Assembly: GCF_036543075.1 (NCBI RefSeq)
Contig: NZ_JAZHPF010000004.1
Location: forward strand, 62,001 to 126,000
DNA length: 64,000 nt
DNA from: Deinococcus sp. YIM 134068
Lineage (GTDB): Bacteria; Deinococcota; Deinococci; Deinococcales; Deinococcaceae
Reading direction: 5' to 3'
Made by a program: the position numbers and the translations under genes. The notes beneath the pieces were generated by a model. It did no database searches. It was not told where the DNA came from and saw nothing but the letters and a program-made list of their open reading frames with translations. Shown piece by piece: positions 1-16,388 of this stretch; position 1 is the stretch's first letter, and the number at the start of each line of letters is the position of its first letter.

Positions 1-680
1 GTGGTGCCCCCGTTCACGGGCGAACTCCAACGTCTTCTCCGCGAACTCTCGATTCCACTCCAGCGTCGGCGCGAACGTGCGGGGAAAGACGGCGTGGTTG
101 CGCGCCCGCCAGTAGTTCAGGGTCGCCTCGGTCAGCACCGTGGTCGCGCCCCACCACATCTCGGCACCTTCCGGGATCAGGTCGGCGTAGGCGTCCATCA
201 GACGCAGGTCGAAGAAGGGCTGGGTGAAAAAGCCGACCGCCCCCGCGTCCAGCTTGCGCTCCAGATAGTCGCGCTCACGGGCGAAGCTCTGGCGGTAGGG
301 ATCGAGGCCCGCGTAGACCCGGATGTGGGGCAACTCACGCTGGAAGCGCCGAATGGCCGTCACCGCGTCCACGTTGTAGACCTTCGCGCTCATGTCGGCG
401 GGGGCGTCGCCCGTCACGATGAGTACCTCGTCGATGCCCGCCGCGTCCAGACTCTCCGCCATCGCCAGCGGCTCACGCGGGTTGAGGTCCACCGACCGCA
501 GGTGCGGAATCGCCCGGTAGCGCGGTCTCGCCAGCGCGCACCCCTGCCACGAGCGGGTCGAATACCGCGTCAGGTCGGGGATGTTCACGGTGTCCACGCC
601 GGGGAGGTGCGCCGCCACCGTTTCCAACTCGGCGCGCAGGCCGGAGCGAGAACGGGGGACGAGTTCGACGGAGACGCGGG

Positions 681-684
<4 letters not shown>
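1..684 (-). CDS. metF: methylenetetrahydrofolate reductase family protein (3' end cut by window)
   Basis: Reduces 5,10-methylenetetrahydrofolate to the 5-methyl form that MetH uses. The reverse strand reads 228 codons without a stop and runs off the left edge. The N-terminus [15 protein letters not shown] is followed by [25 protein letters not shown] and [12 protein letters not shown], which match the substrate/FAD barrel pattern of MTHFR. The GTG start at 684 overlaps the metH stop (GTGA), so the two genes are translationally coupled and share the metH riboswitch promoter. Family members are usually near 300 residues, so roughly a quarter is missing. Confidence 0.85.
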
Positions 685-4463
<3,779 letters not shown>

Positions 4464-4478
4464 CAAATCACCCCGACG

Positions 4479-4516
4479 AAAAATACGGGCCGCCCTCTCC
4501 TGCCCTGGCCGCCCGT
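4479..4516 (-). terminator. intrinsic terminator in the metH leader
   Basis: On the reverse strand ACGGGC (4516-4511) pairs with GCCCGT (4490-4485), followed directly by ATTTTT. It lies between the SAM-I-like aptamer and the metH start, where the expression platform of an OFF riboswitch would be. Confidence 0.65.
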
Positions 4517-4570
4517 GAAATCTAGAATGCGCTTCCCTGCGCCGCCTTCCGGGCCATCGCCTCCCGCCGC

Positions 4571-4683
4571 GCCATCGTTGGCCGCCTAAAGCGGGAGCTT
4601 TCCCGTGGGGCACCGTGGCCGTGATGGGGGCCGGTTGCCGCACCGTCGGCGGGCGGGAAAAGCCCTCGGGCGCTCTGGATGGC
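4571..4683 (-). promoter_or_regulatory. SAM-I-like (S-box) riboswitch aptamer upstream of metH
   Basis: Reverse-strand landmarks come in S-box order: ATCCAGAG, CGAGGG, GCGGCAACCGGC, then CACGGTGCC. The ends close as a P1 helix, GCCATC (4683-4678) with GATGGC (4576-4571). These are the conserved blocks of the SAM-I class. The segment between CGAGGG and GGCAACC is longer than usual. An intrinsic terminator follows before metH, so high SAM would be expected to stop transcription of metH-metF. The call rests on motif recognition, not on a covariance model. Confidence 0.65.
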
Positions 4684-4707
4684 CGTGCTCTGCGGCACGA
4701 CTTCTGA

Positions 4708-4713
4708 AGGATA
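4708..4713 (-). promoter_or_regulatory. -10 hexamer of the metH transcript
   Basis: TATCCT on the reverse strand lies about 25 nt before P1 of the riboswitch, the right place for a start site near 4701. No convincing -35 was seen. Confidence 0.5.
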
Positions 4714-4763
4714 GCGCGGGCCGGGGCGGGGAGAAGGTGGGAAAGGGCAGACAAGGGGAAGCG

Positions 4764-4872
4764 GCGGGCAACCCTTCCGCCCCTGCGGGGCACCTCCCCT
4801 TGAAGGGAGGCAGAACCGTACAGGCTCCCCTTGAGGGGAGCTGTCAGCGAAGCTGACTGAGGGGTCGCCCGC
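4764..4872. repeat. MITE-like palindromic interspersed element
   Basis: A 109-bp element bounded by imperfect 11-bp inverted ends, GCGGGCAACCC and GGGTCGCCCGC. Inside are nested hairpins: CTCCCCTTGAAGGGAGG, GCTCCCCTTGAGGGGAGC and AGCTGTCAGCGAAGCTGACT. It has no coding potential. The internal hairpins resemble palindromic repeats common between genes in many bacteria. Confidence 0.5.
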
Positions 4873-4906
4873 CGCGTCACCCCCTCCCACCCGTCCAGTT
4901 CCGACC

Positions 4907-4938
4907 TACACTGCCCTATGGCGTTCCCCCCCTGGTGA
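4907..4938 (+). other. -10 hexamer plus leaderless mini-ORF before the MFS gene
   Basis: TACACT (4907-4912) is followed after 5 nt by ATG at 4918, which opens a six-codon frame MAFPPW ending in TGA at 4936-4938. The spacing is that of a leaderless start. The conventional MFS start lies 94 nt further on, so this may be a leader mini-ORF or a coincidence. Confidence 0.35.
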
Positions 4939-5032
4939 TCCCCTCGCCGACGAACGGCCCCCACAGGTCTCCCTCCACCCTCTCACGACGAGCCGCTCAT
5001 CGCCGCCGCTCTCGTGAAAGGGGAAAGCTCCT

Positions 5033-6205
5033 GTGTCCAACCGTCTTCATCTCACGCGTCTCCCGCTCGCCTTCCTGACCGCCGCGCTGACCATCGAACT
5101 GCTGGACGAACTCGTGGACGGGGTGACGGGCGCTGCATGGCCGCTCCTGCGGCAAGACCTCGCGCTCTCGTACACGGAGGTCGGGCTGCTGCTGGGCGTG
5201 CCCGCGCTCCTCGCCAACGTCATCGAACCCGTCTTCGGGCTGCTCGCGGACGCGGGGCGGCGGCGTGCCGTAGTGCTGGGCGGAGGGGTGGCCTTCGCCG
5301 TCTCGCTCGCGCTGTATGCCGTGGCGGGCAACTTCTGGTCCCTGCTCGCCGCGTCGGTGCTGTTCTACCCGGCGTCGGGAGCCTTCGTCAGTCTCACACA
5401 GGCCGCCCTGATGGACGCCGAGCCGTCGCGTCGGGAGAACAACATGGCCCGCTGGACCCTCGCCGGGTCGGTGGGCAACGTGGTCGGCCCCCTCCTGATC
5501 GGCCTCGCCGTGACGCTGGGGTTGGGCTGGCGGCCCGTCTTCGCGCTCCTCGCCGCCCTAACCGTGGGGGCGCTGGCTCTCGCGTGGCGGTCGCGCGAGG
5601 TGCTGGCCGGGGGACGGGCCGACGAGGGGCTGGACTGGCGCACGTCACTGGGAGAAGCGTGGGCCGCCCTCCGGCGCGGGGAGGTGCGGGCCTCGCTCAC
5701 CTTACTGGAATGCTCCAACCTGCTGCTGGACGTGTTTCGCGGCTTCCTCGCCCTCTACTTCGTGGACGCGGTGGGCGCGAGTCCGGCGGTGGCGAGCCTC
5801 GCCGTCGCCGTGCTGACCGGGGTGGGGCTGGTGGGCGACGCGCTCGTGGTGCCGCTGCTGGAGCGGGTGCCGGGCGCGTGGTACGTGCGGTGGAGCGCGG
5901 GGGTGGCGGCGCTCGTCTTCCCGGCCTTCCTGCTCGTGCCCTCCGTCCCCGTCAAACTCGTCCTGCTGGGGGTGCTGGGGCTGCTCACCGCCGGGTGGTA
6001 CGCGGTTTTACAGGCACGGCTCTACGGCAGCCTGCCGGAGCGCAGCGGCACGGTCATGGCGCTGGGCAGCGTGGCGGGGCTGGCGGGCGGGGCCGTGCTG
6101 CCCCTGCTGGGGCTGGTCGCGGAGCGGTTCGGGATAGAGGCGGCGATGTGGCTGCTGCTGGCGGGGCCGCTGGCGTTGGTGGTGGGGGTGCGGGGGCGGA
6201 GGTAA
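5033..6205 (+). CDS. MFS transporter
   Basis: A 390-residue polytopic inner-membrane protein with about twelve hydrophobic segments in two halves. The first loop carries the MFS motif-A-like stretch GLLADAGRRR near residue 70, and the N-terminus contains DELVDGVTGAAWPLLRQDL. The GTG start at 5033 follows an AAAGGGGAAAG ribosome site. Family membership is clear; the substrate is not. The closest general look is to drug- or fosmidomycin-type exporters. Its stop abuts the stop of the convergent unknown gene at 6206. Confidence 0.85.
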   Translation: MSNRLHLTRLPLAFLTAALTIELLDELVDGVTGAAWPLLRQDLALSYTEVGLLLGVPALLANVIEPVFGLLADAGRRRAVVLGGGVAFAVSLALYAVAGNFWSLLAASVLFYPASGAFVSLTQAALMDAEPSRRENNMARWTLAGSVGNVVGPLLIGLAVTLGLGWRPVFALLAALTVGALALAWRSREVLAGGRADEGLDWRTSLGEAWAALRRGEVRASLTLLECSNLLLDVFRGFLALYFVDAVGASPAVASLAVAVLTGVGLVGDALVVPLLERVPGAWYVRWSAGVAALVFPAFLLVPSVPVKLVLLGVLGLLTAGWYAVLQARLYGSLPERSGTVMALGSVAGLAGGAVLPLLGLVAERFGIEAAMWLLLAGPLALVVGVRGRR

Positions 6206-6850
6206 TTATTGCTCGCTCGAGCGATACTTCTCGGCAAGGCTCGTCAAGCAGTCAGATGCCCACTTGGCGTAATCGCTCCTCAGAGCTGCTTCAGGGTTCA
6301 TATACCAAGTATCGAAATCGTGTGGCAGTGCCGGGAAACGTGCAAAATCCCATGCACTATCATCCGAGTAGACGACTCCGTTTGTTAGCTCTGCCAATGC
6401 TGAGGCCAGAAACCCGTAAGCGATATTGATTTCAGCAGGTTGTCCCGCCGAACGACGGAAATACCAGCTCCGTCCCAACGAGCGGGCTGTAGTGTAGACC
6501 TGAGCTAGTTCTGGCGTTGGTTGAAGTCCGGGATGATCCGATGTCCAATCCGAACTCAAGCTTTGCCGAAACTCCTCATCGAGAGACAGAAGGTAGGCAC
6601 CCGTGCCGCCCGCAATACCCTCCAGCGTGAACCAGGCATATTGATTCTCCTCCCACCAGGCAGGGCTATTTAAGTTCACCCTCTGGGTAGAGGAGTTGTC
6701 TATCAGATTCAATCTGACAGAGATTTCCAGCTTTGCCTTGATGCCATGCTGCCGCAAATATCGTTGGAGTTTGAGTTCGGTTAGCGTCTTCAATTCCAAA
6801 AAGGAAGGAATGTAGTCGTCTCCTGGGTAAACGTCAAACGTCGTCGCCAA
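6206..6850 (-). CDS. hypothetical protein, compositionally distinct
   Basis: 214 residues, not recognised. It is a soluble protein rich in Trp and Tyr (SPAWWEENQYAWFTLEG, GRSWYFRRSAG, DFDTWYMNPE) with no signal peptide or membrane segment. The start is TTG at 6850, supported by GGTGGGGTGAGAG, which overlaps the pheA stop, so it is probably translated from the pheA transcript. Its base composition is visibly nearer 50% G+C than the neighbours, with codons such as AAA, TAT and ATT common, which suggests recent acquisition. An accessory or immunity-type protein is conceivable, but nothing in the sequence proves it. Confidence 0.65.
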   Translation of the reverse strand: MATTFDVYPGDDYIPSFLELKTLTELKLQRYLRQHGIKAKLEISVRLNLIDNSSTQRVNLNSPAWWEENQYAWFTLEGIAGGTGAYLLSLDEEFRQSLSSDWTSDHPGLQPTPELAQVYTTARSLGRSWYFRRSAGQPAEINIAYGFLASALAELTNGVVYSDDSAWDFARFPALPHDFDTWYMNPEAALRSDYAKWASDCLTSLAEKYRSSEQ

Positions 6851-6856
6851 TAGCTC

Positions 6857-7765
<909 letters not shown>

Positions 7766-7772
7766 GCGGGGC

Positions 7773-7778
7773 AGGCTA
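7773..7778 (-). promoter_or_regulatory. leaderless -10 hexamer of pheA
   Basis: TAGCCT on the reverse strand, 7 nt before the pheA ATG. Confidence 0.55.
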
Positions 7779-7870
7779 GCGCAAGCGGACGTTCCTCTTC
7801 CCGCCGCTGCCTGACCCGGCCCTGCTGACCCTCCACGCGCACCGCCTCCCGCACACCTTCCCCTCTGAAT

Positions 7871-7876
7871 TACACT
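7871..7876 (+). promoter_or_regulatory. leaderless -10 hexamer of the amidase gene
   Basis: TACACT, 6 nt before GTG at 7883. Confidence 0.5.
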
Positions 7877-7882
7877 TCCGGG

Positions 7883-9304
<1,422 letters not shown>

Positions 9305-9306
9305 TC

Positions 9307-9335
9307 TTGACCCCCCGCCTCCCCCCGACTAGCAT
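9307..9335 (+). promoter_or_regulatory. promoter of tRNA-Val
   Basis: TTGACC (9307-9312), 17-nt spacer, TAGCAT (9330-9335), about 22 nt before the tRNA. It is one of the few places here with a good -35. Confidence 0.7.
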
Positions 9336-9357
9336 GGATGGGCCGTGACAGCAGGTG

Positions 9358-9432
9358 GGGCGGTTAGCTCAGCGGTAGAGCTTTCGCTTTACACGCGACG
9401 GGTCGGGGGTTCGAATCCCTCACCGCCCACCA
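9358..9432 (+). tRNA. tRNA-Val (anticodon TAC)
   Basis: Cloverleaf read by eye: acceptor GGGCGGT/ACCGCCC (7 bp), D arm GCTC-AGCGGTA-GAGC, anticodon arm TTCGC-TTTACAC-GCGAC with TAC at 34-36 and one mismatch at its outer pair, T arm GGGGG-TTCGAAT-CCCTC, discriminator A and an encoded CCA. It has its own promoter and terminator. Confidence 0.95.
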
Positions 9433-9439
9433 ATGAGAA

Positions 9440-9460
9440 CTCCGCCTGGTGCGGGGTTTT
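9440..9460 (+). terminator. terminator after tRNA-Val
   Basis: CTCCGC pairs with GCGGGG (one G-T pair) around CTGGT, followed by TTTT. Confidence 0.6.
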
Positions 9461-9598
9461 CACGTTTTGGAGAATTTGAGGCCGACGGCGTTCTGAGCTT
9501 CGTCTTCGCCACTCCCGAGAAACGCGCCCCTCGGTCACGACCGACCGGCGTGGACTACTCCGATCTTGACGCTGCGGACCTTGAGGTGGGAGATCACC

Positions 9599-10024
9599 TC
9601 ACCTGACCTGTAAGTCGAACTGTTGAACCCCCTGCCCGAAGCTCGCCAGCACCCGCACCTTCGACCCGGCGAGCAGCGCGGCATTGAAGGGAGCCTCCGG
9701 GAGGAAGCGGTAGACGTTCCTTCCCATGTACAACGGTTCAACCGGCAGTTTTGCTTCCAGTAGCCGTACTCGACCACGCTCGTGCTGGTGGGGGTGAGGC
9801 GGCCCAGCTCCTTCCCGTCCGGCCCGCGCAGACGACGTAAGCGCTCGCGGCGACACTCTGAAGCTCCACCTTCACGCCGCCCTCGCCGTCGTCGAAGAGG
9901 ACGGTGGTGCCCCCGCCGTCACCTGAGCCTTCTTGCAGCGGTCCTCGATGGTCGTGACGGAGGGGTGGAAGAAGTCGGTGGAAATCGTGGTGACTGGGGC
10001 GGCCAGGGCGAGCAGTTTCTTCGT
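9599..10024 (-). pseudogene. frameshifted remnant of a small secreted protein
   Basis: The reverse strand carries one protein broken over several frames: KKLLALAAPVTTIS..., then GGTTVLFDDGEGGVKVELQ...YVVCAG, then PDGKELGRLTPTS...YGYWK, then KLPVEPLYMGRNVYRFLPE...GQGVQQFDLQVR and stop. At least three frame changes are needed. A GGAGG ribosome site sits 5 nt before ACG at 10024, where ATG is expected. The N-terminus looks like a signal sequence. The start-codon loss plus frameshifts point to decay rather than a single sequencing error. Family not recognised. Confidence 0.6.
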
Positions 10025-10060
10025 GAAGCCTCCTGAGCAGGCGGTGGTGGGGTGAGGGGG

Positions 10061-10447
10061 CTACCGGGGAGCGTCAATGCCGCTCAGCAGCGCCTGATGG
10101 AGCGCGGCCAGGGCCGACTCGCGCTGGCCGGTGCTGGTCAGAGTGAGCGTCACGCCTTCCGTCGTCTCGGTGCAGGTGCCCGTCACGACAACCTGCGCGC
10201 CGCCCCGCTGGCTGACGAACACGGCTCGGTTCTGGGCGCGCTCGCGCAGGGTGAGGGCGGGCCAGCCGCCACCCAGCAGGTCGGCGGGCCGGGTCCGCAC
10301 CGCCACCGCGTTCAGGGACGCGAAGACGATGGGACACGTGGAGCGGTACGAGCGTTGGGCGGTGGAGGTCGAGGAGGTCGGGGCCTGCTGCACCGTGGGC
10401 GCGCAGGCGGCGAGGGTCAGGGCGGACAGGAGCAACATCCTCTTCAT
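10061..10447 (-). CDS. small putative lipoprotein
   Basis: 128 residues. The N-terminus MKRMLLLSALTLAACAP is a short lipoprotein signal with lipobox LAAC (Cys near 15), so it should be anchored on the periplasmic face. The rest is Thr/Ser-rich, with GGAQVVVTGTCTETTEGVTLTLTS as a likely beta strand pair. The start at 10447 has a GGAGGA ribosome site; an in-frame ATG 45 nt upstream would weaken the signal peptide. No family recognised. It follows the secreted-protein pseudogene's start region, so the two may once have been related cell-envelope genes. Confidence 0.7.
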   Translation of the reverse strand: MKRMLLLSALTLAACAPTVQQAPTSSTSTAQRSYRSTCPIVFASLNAVAVRTRPADLLGGGWPALTLRERAQNRAVFVSQRGGAQVVVTGTCTETTEGVTLTLTSTGQRESALAALHQALLSGIDAPR

Positions 10448-10681
10448 ACAGGTCTCCTCCAGGGACGCCAGCACGCCCATCGTCCGCGTGCCGCCGGGCG
10501 GGGTGAGCAATTTCCGAGTGGGGTATGACCCGCACCCCCGGCTTACCACATTGACCGCTGAAGGACGAACTGGCGGCTTTCCCCCCCAGTTTCCCCACCG
10601 CCAGCCCAGTCCTCGCCACGGGGCGACCCCGGCGGCGCTGGCTGTGGTGACGTACCGCGAGGGGTGCGACCGCCGATTCAC

Positions 10682-11074
10682 CTACTCCCGCTCCGCCACC
10701 ACGTTCACGTCGATGGTCGGGTGGCGTTTCTCGAAGCGCACGCTCAGGACCCCGGCGTTCAGGCTGGCCTCGCCGCTCTGGGGCACGACGTGTTGCGGGA
10801 AGCGGAGGGTGCGGGTGAAGGTCCCGCTCGGGCGCTCGGCCTGAAGGGTGGAGTGCGGCGCGTCCCGGCGGCCCGCCACGGTCACGGTGTCGCCGTCCTC
10901 GTGGAGTTCGAGGCCGTCCGCGTCCACGCCGGGCACGTCCAGCAGCAGGGTGAGGTGGGTGTCGCCGTCCACCCAGTCGGCGGGCGGGGTCCAGGGGACG
11001 GCCCCCTCCAGCGTCTCGACCTCCTCCCGGAGGGTCATGAGCTGCTGGAGGCGCGCGAGAACCGGCTCGTTCAT
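10682..11074 (-). CDS. Hsp20/alpha-crystallin family small heat-shock protein
   Basis: 130 residues, an ATP-independent chaperone that binds unfolding proteins in the cytoplasm. The alpha-crystallin domain covers about 35-128: LTLLLDVPGVDADGLELHED, VTVAGRRD, RTLRFPQHV and the late hallmark LNAGVLSVRFEK. The N-terminal arm is short and the C-terminal I-x-I-like end reads IDVNVV. The ATG at 11074 fits a leaderless promoter (TACCGT 7 nt upstream). It is divergent from miaA with only 37 bp between the starts. Confidence 0.9.
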   Translation of the reverse strand: MNEPVLARLQQLMTLREEVETLEGAVPWTPPADWVDGDTHLTLLLDVPGVDADGLELHEDGDTVTVAGRRDAPHSTLQAERPSGTFTRTLRFPQHVVPQSGEASLNAGVLSVRFEKRHPTIDVNVVAERE

Positions 11075-11081
11075 GCCCCCC

Positions 11082-11087
11082 ACGGTA
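11082..11087 (-). promoter_or_regulatory. leaderless -10 hexamer of hsp20
   Basis: TACCGT on the reverse strand, 7 nt before ATG at 11074, back to back with the miaA promoter. Confidence 0.45.
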
Positions 11088-11098
11088 GCACCGGCCCC

Positions 11099-11104
11099 TA
11101 GAAT
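11099..11104 (+). promoter_or_regulatory. leaderless -10 hexamer of miaA
   Basis: TAGAAT, 7 nt before GTG at 11112. Confidence 0.6.
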
Positions 11105-11111
11105 CCCGCGT

Positions 11112-12023
11112 GTGACCGGCACCCCCATTCCCATCCTCACGGCCCCCACGGCAGCGGGGAAGACGGCCCTCGCGCTGGCGTTGGGTGCCCGGCTGCCGCT
11201 GGAGATCGTCGTGGCGGACGCCTTCACCGTCTACCGGGGGCTGGACCTCGGCACGGCCAAGCCCACCCCTGCCGAACGTGCCGCCGTGCCCCACCACCTG
11301 CTCGACGTGGCGGATGTGCGGGAGGAGTACGACGTGGCCCGCTACGTGCGCGAGGCGGAGGCGGCCATCGGGGACGTGCTGGCGCGGGGTCGCCTGCCCC
11401 TCGTCGTGGGGGGAACGGGCTTCTACCTCTCCGCCCTCGTGCGCGGCCTGCCCCTCACGCCGCCCGCCGATCCCGCCGTTCGCGCCGAGGTGGAGACCGA
11501 ACTCGCCGCCCGTGGTCTGGACGCCCTGCTCGCCGAGGTGGAGGCCGTCAGTCCCGCAGAGGCCGCCCGGCTGGAGCGCAACCCGCGCCGGGTGGTCCGC
11601 GCGCTGGAGGTGTACCGCCGCACGGGCCGTTTCCCCGGCGAGTTCGGACGGAGCACACCTGCCCACACCTACCGCGTCTTCGCCTTCTCCCGCCCGTGGC
11701 CGGAGCTGGAGGCGCGCATCCGTGCCCGCGTGGAGGCCACCCTCGCCGCCGGTTGGCCGGAAGAGGCCGCGTGGCTCGCCTCCCAGGTATCCCCCGACCG
11801 CGAGCCGCGCCCGACCGTGTGGCAGGCGCTGGGCTACCGCGAGGCGCTCGCCGTCCACACGGGCACCCTGACACCGGAACAGGCCGCCCACGCCATCACC
11901 CTCGCCACCCGCCAGTACGCCAAACGGCAGCTCACGTGGATCAGGACACAACTGGGGGCCGCGCCGACCTCGTTGGAGGAGACGGCGGGGGAGTTGGAGG
12001 CGTTTCTGGGCCAGCAGCTTTGA
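11112..12023 (+). CDS. miaA: tRNA dimethylallyltransferase
   Basis: Adds dimethylallyl to A37 of tRNAs reading UNN codons. 303 residues. The P-loop is near the N-terminus (APTAAGKTALALAL), followed by ADAFTVYRGLDLGTAKP, HHLLDV, VVGGTGFYLSALVRGL, RRVVRALEVY and QYAKRQLTWIR, all MiaA landmarks in order. The GTG at 11112 is chosen from the leaderless promoter TAGAAT; the in-frame extension upstream lies antisense to hsp20. The usual DS at the start of the second motif reads DA here. Confidence 0.93.
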   Translation: MTGTPIPILTAPTAAGKTALALALGARLPLEIVVADAFTVYRGLDLGTAKPTPAERAAVPHHLLDVADVREEYDVARYVREAEAAIGDVLARGRLPLVVGGTGFYLSALVRGLPLTPPADPAVRAEVETELAARGLDALLAEVEAVSPAEAARLERNPRRVVRALEVYRRTGRFPGEFGRSTPAHTYRVFAFSRPWPELEARIRARVEATLAAGWPEEAAWLASQVSPDREPRPTVWQALGYREALAVHTGTLTPEQAAHAITLATRQYAKRQLTWIRTQLGAAPTSLEETAGELEAFLGQQL

Positions 12024-12057
12024 GCAAGGTGGGAACGCTTGAGCTTGCGCTCTTCCT

Positions 12058-12092
12058 GCGCTGGCGGCTGGAAGCTGGTGGCTGGCCGCTCC
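12058..12092. repeat. heptamer-period repeat (GCTGGCn dialect)
   Basis: Consecutive 7-nt units GCTGGCG, GCTGGAA, GCTGGTG, GCTGGCC, GCTC in the miaA-glgC spacer. Confidence 0.6.
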
Positions 12093-12162
12093 TCCTCCAC
12101 GAGTCCTTCACCCTCGGTTGGCCCTTGCTCTCAGACTGGCGAATGTGGGCCGCCCGACCCTT

Positions 12163-12168
12163 TACACT
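12163..12168 (+). promoter_or_regulatory. -10 hexamer of glgC
   Basis: TACACT, preceded by TT; a start site near 12175 would give a leader of about 105 nt. Confidence 0.4.
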
Positions 12169-12278
12169 GGGAGCCGAGCAGCATTGCCAGCGCGGTCTTT
12201 GCCCCGCGTGTGTCGTCCACGGGCCGGTTTCGGTTCGGTCGCCCACCATTTCAGGTGTCCTCGCAGGGGGGTAACGTC

Positions 12279-13520
<1,242 letters not shown>

Positions 13521-13523
13521 GGG

Positions 13524-13636
13524 AAGCCGTCAGCTCTCAGCTTTCAGCCGTCAGCAAAAAGAGGGAAGGTGGGCCAGTTCGGTTGGAGCGGCCCACCTTC
13601 CTCTTTTGCTGAAAGCTGACCGCTGACGGCTGACAG

Positions 13637-13637
<1 letters not shown>
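13524..13637. repeat. inverted heptamer-period repeats (GCTGACn dialect) around a terminator
   Basis: The left block (13524-13556) reads as reversed units GCCGTCA, GCTCTCA, GCTTTCA, GCCGTCA. The right block (13608-13637) reads GCTGAAA, GCTGACC, GCTGACG, GCTGACA. They are in inverted orientation on either side of a long terminator stem, giving a palindrome of more than 100 bp. Confidence 0.75.
13557..13607. terminator. bidirectional terminator between glgC and the mutase gene
   Basis: A near-perfect 18-bp stem, AAAAGAGG(G)AAGGTGGGCC against GGCCCACCTTCCTCTTTT, around a 14-nt loop. The A-run on one arm and T-run on the other let it work for both convergent genes. Confidence 0.85.
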
Positions 13638-15283
<1,646 letters not shown>

Positions 15284-15302
15284 GTGGGCACCTCGGGAGG
15301 AG

Positions 15303-15333
15303 AACGAACGCTCGTTAGGTTCCTGACAGCGTA
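15303..15333 (-). promoter_or_regulatory. mutase promoter with overlapping palindromic operator
   Basis: The reverse-strand -10 is TACGCT (15333-15328). A palindrome, AACGA-ACGC-TCGTT (15303-15316), covers positions just downstream of the expected start site. Palindromes of this kind are typical TetR-family sites; the regulator is not in the window. Confidence 0.45.
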
Positions 15334-15381
15334 GCAGAGTCGCCCGGCCAGATGGCCGATGCCTGCGCTCCAGACAGGTCC

Positions 15382-15387
15382 TAGCCT
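15382..15387 (+). promoter_or_regulatory. leaderless -10 hexamer of the GNAT gene
   Basis: TAGCCT, 7 nt before ATG at 15395. Confidence 0.5.
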
Positions 15388-15394
15388 GGGGCGA

Positions 15395-16345
15395 ATGTCA
15401 ACCCTGCCGACTCCTGCCGAACTCGCCGCCTTTGCGCTCGCCGTGCAGCATCCCCTCACGCGCGCCTGGGTGGATGACACGACGCGCCTCGCGCTGCTGG
15501 CCGAAGAGCACGCCTTCGACCTGCAACTCGCCACCGACCTCGACCTGGCGGGGCAGCGGGCCGAGTTTCTGAACGTGGGGCAACCCCCAGAGGCGTTTCT
15601 GAACCGCTGGGTGGAGGTGGGACTGAACCTGAGCGCCATGCTCTCCATCCGCTTCGAGGGGCTGGACCGGGACAAGCCCTTCGTGGATGCCAGCGTGACC
15701 TCGCGCCCTCTGACTTTCGATGACCTCCCGGCACTGCTGCGTGCCGGGTTGGACTTGTACGGTGCCTTTCGACCCGGACGGCTGCGGATGTGGAGTGCGG
15801 AGGCGCTGGACGGATGGACGGCGGAGTTGCCCAATGCCCGCCCCGACATGCGTGTACTCGCCGCTCCCCTCTCCGAATTGCGTTGGCGTGAGATGCCCGC
15901 CGATCTGACCCTGATTCCCACCCGCGACCTCGCCCACTACGCCGATGCTGTGGCTGCCTACGCCGCTGTGGACGCCGAGCATCCTGAGCATGTCGGGCAG
16001 GCCCAGATCGAGGACGAGGAGCATCTGCAACTGTTGATTTATGCAGGTACCCTGTTTGATGTGATTTGGAGGAACCGTTGGAGCGGCTACGTCGGGGCAC
16101 TTGCCAAGGCCAAGCGTGGCCTTCCCGCGTACTCGGTTCAGGAGTTGCTGCTTGCCCCACACGCACGCGGCCACGGCCTCGGCCCCCACCTCTCGACGCT
16201 GCTCGCCCGCCACTTGCCCGACGACGGGCGCGTCCTCTCGGGCACTATCCACGGGGAGAATTGGGGAGCGCGGCAGGCTGCCCTGAACGCCGGACGGCAT
16301 GACGTGGGCGGCTGGACGTGGGTGCCGCTGGTGCCCGGTGCCTGA
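15395..16345 (+). CDS. GNAT-fold acetyltransferase-like protein
   Basis: 316 residues, cytoplasmic. The C-terminal part looks like a GNAT domain: [21 protein letters not shown] is the acetyl-CoA pyrophosphate loop (R-G-x-G-L-G), followed by [19 protein letters not shown], the usual asparagine-containing end. The N-terminal 200 residues are not recognised and may form a second, degenerate GNAT lobe. Substrate unknown. ATG at 15395 is set by the leaderless promoter. Confidence 0.6.
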   Translation: MSTLPTPAELAAFALAVQHPLTRAWVDDTTRLALLAEEHAFDLQLATDLDLAGQRAEFLNVGQPPEAFLNRWVEVGLNLSAMLSIRFEGLDRDKPFVDASVTSRPLTFDDLPALLRAGLDLYGAFRPGRLRMWSAEALDGWTAELPNARPDMRVLAAPLSELRWREMPADLTLIPTRDLAHYADAVAAYAAVDAEHPEHVGQAQIEDEEHLQLLIYAGTLFDVIWRNRWSGYVGALAKAKRGLPAYSVQELLLAPHARGHGLGPHLSTLLARHLPDDGRVLSGTIHGENWGARQAALNAGRHDVGGWTWVPLVPGA

Positions 16346-16388
16346 CTCCACCGTGACCTTTTCCTGACCCTTTCCCCACCCGATCTGC

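Noticed and set aside
4571..4713. Cobalamin riboswitch for the B12-dependent metH
   Set aside because: No GCCACTG-type B12 box was found; the conserved blocks match the SAM-I class instead.
4464..4964. N-terminal extension of metH in an open frame
   Set aside because: It covers the riboswitch, terminator and promoter, and the homocysteine domain starts at the ATG at 4463, which has a ribosome site.
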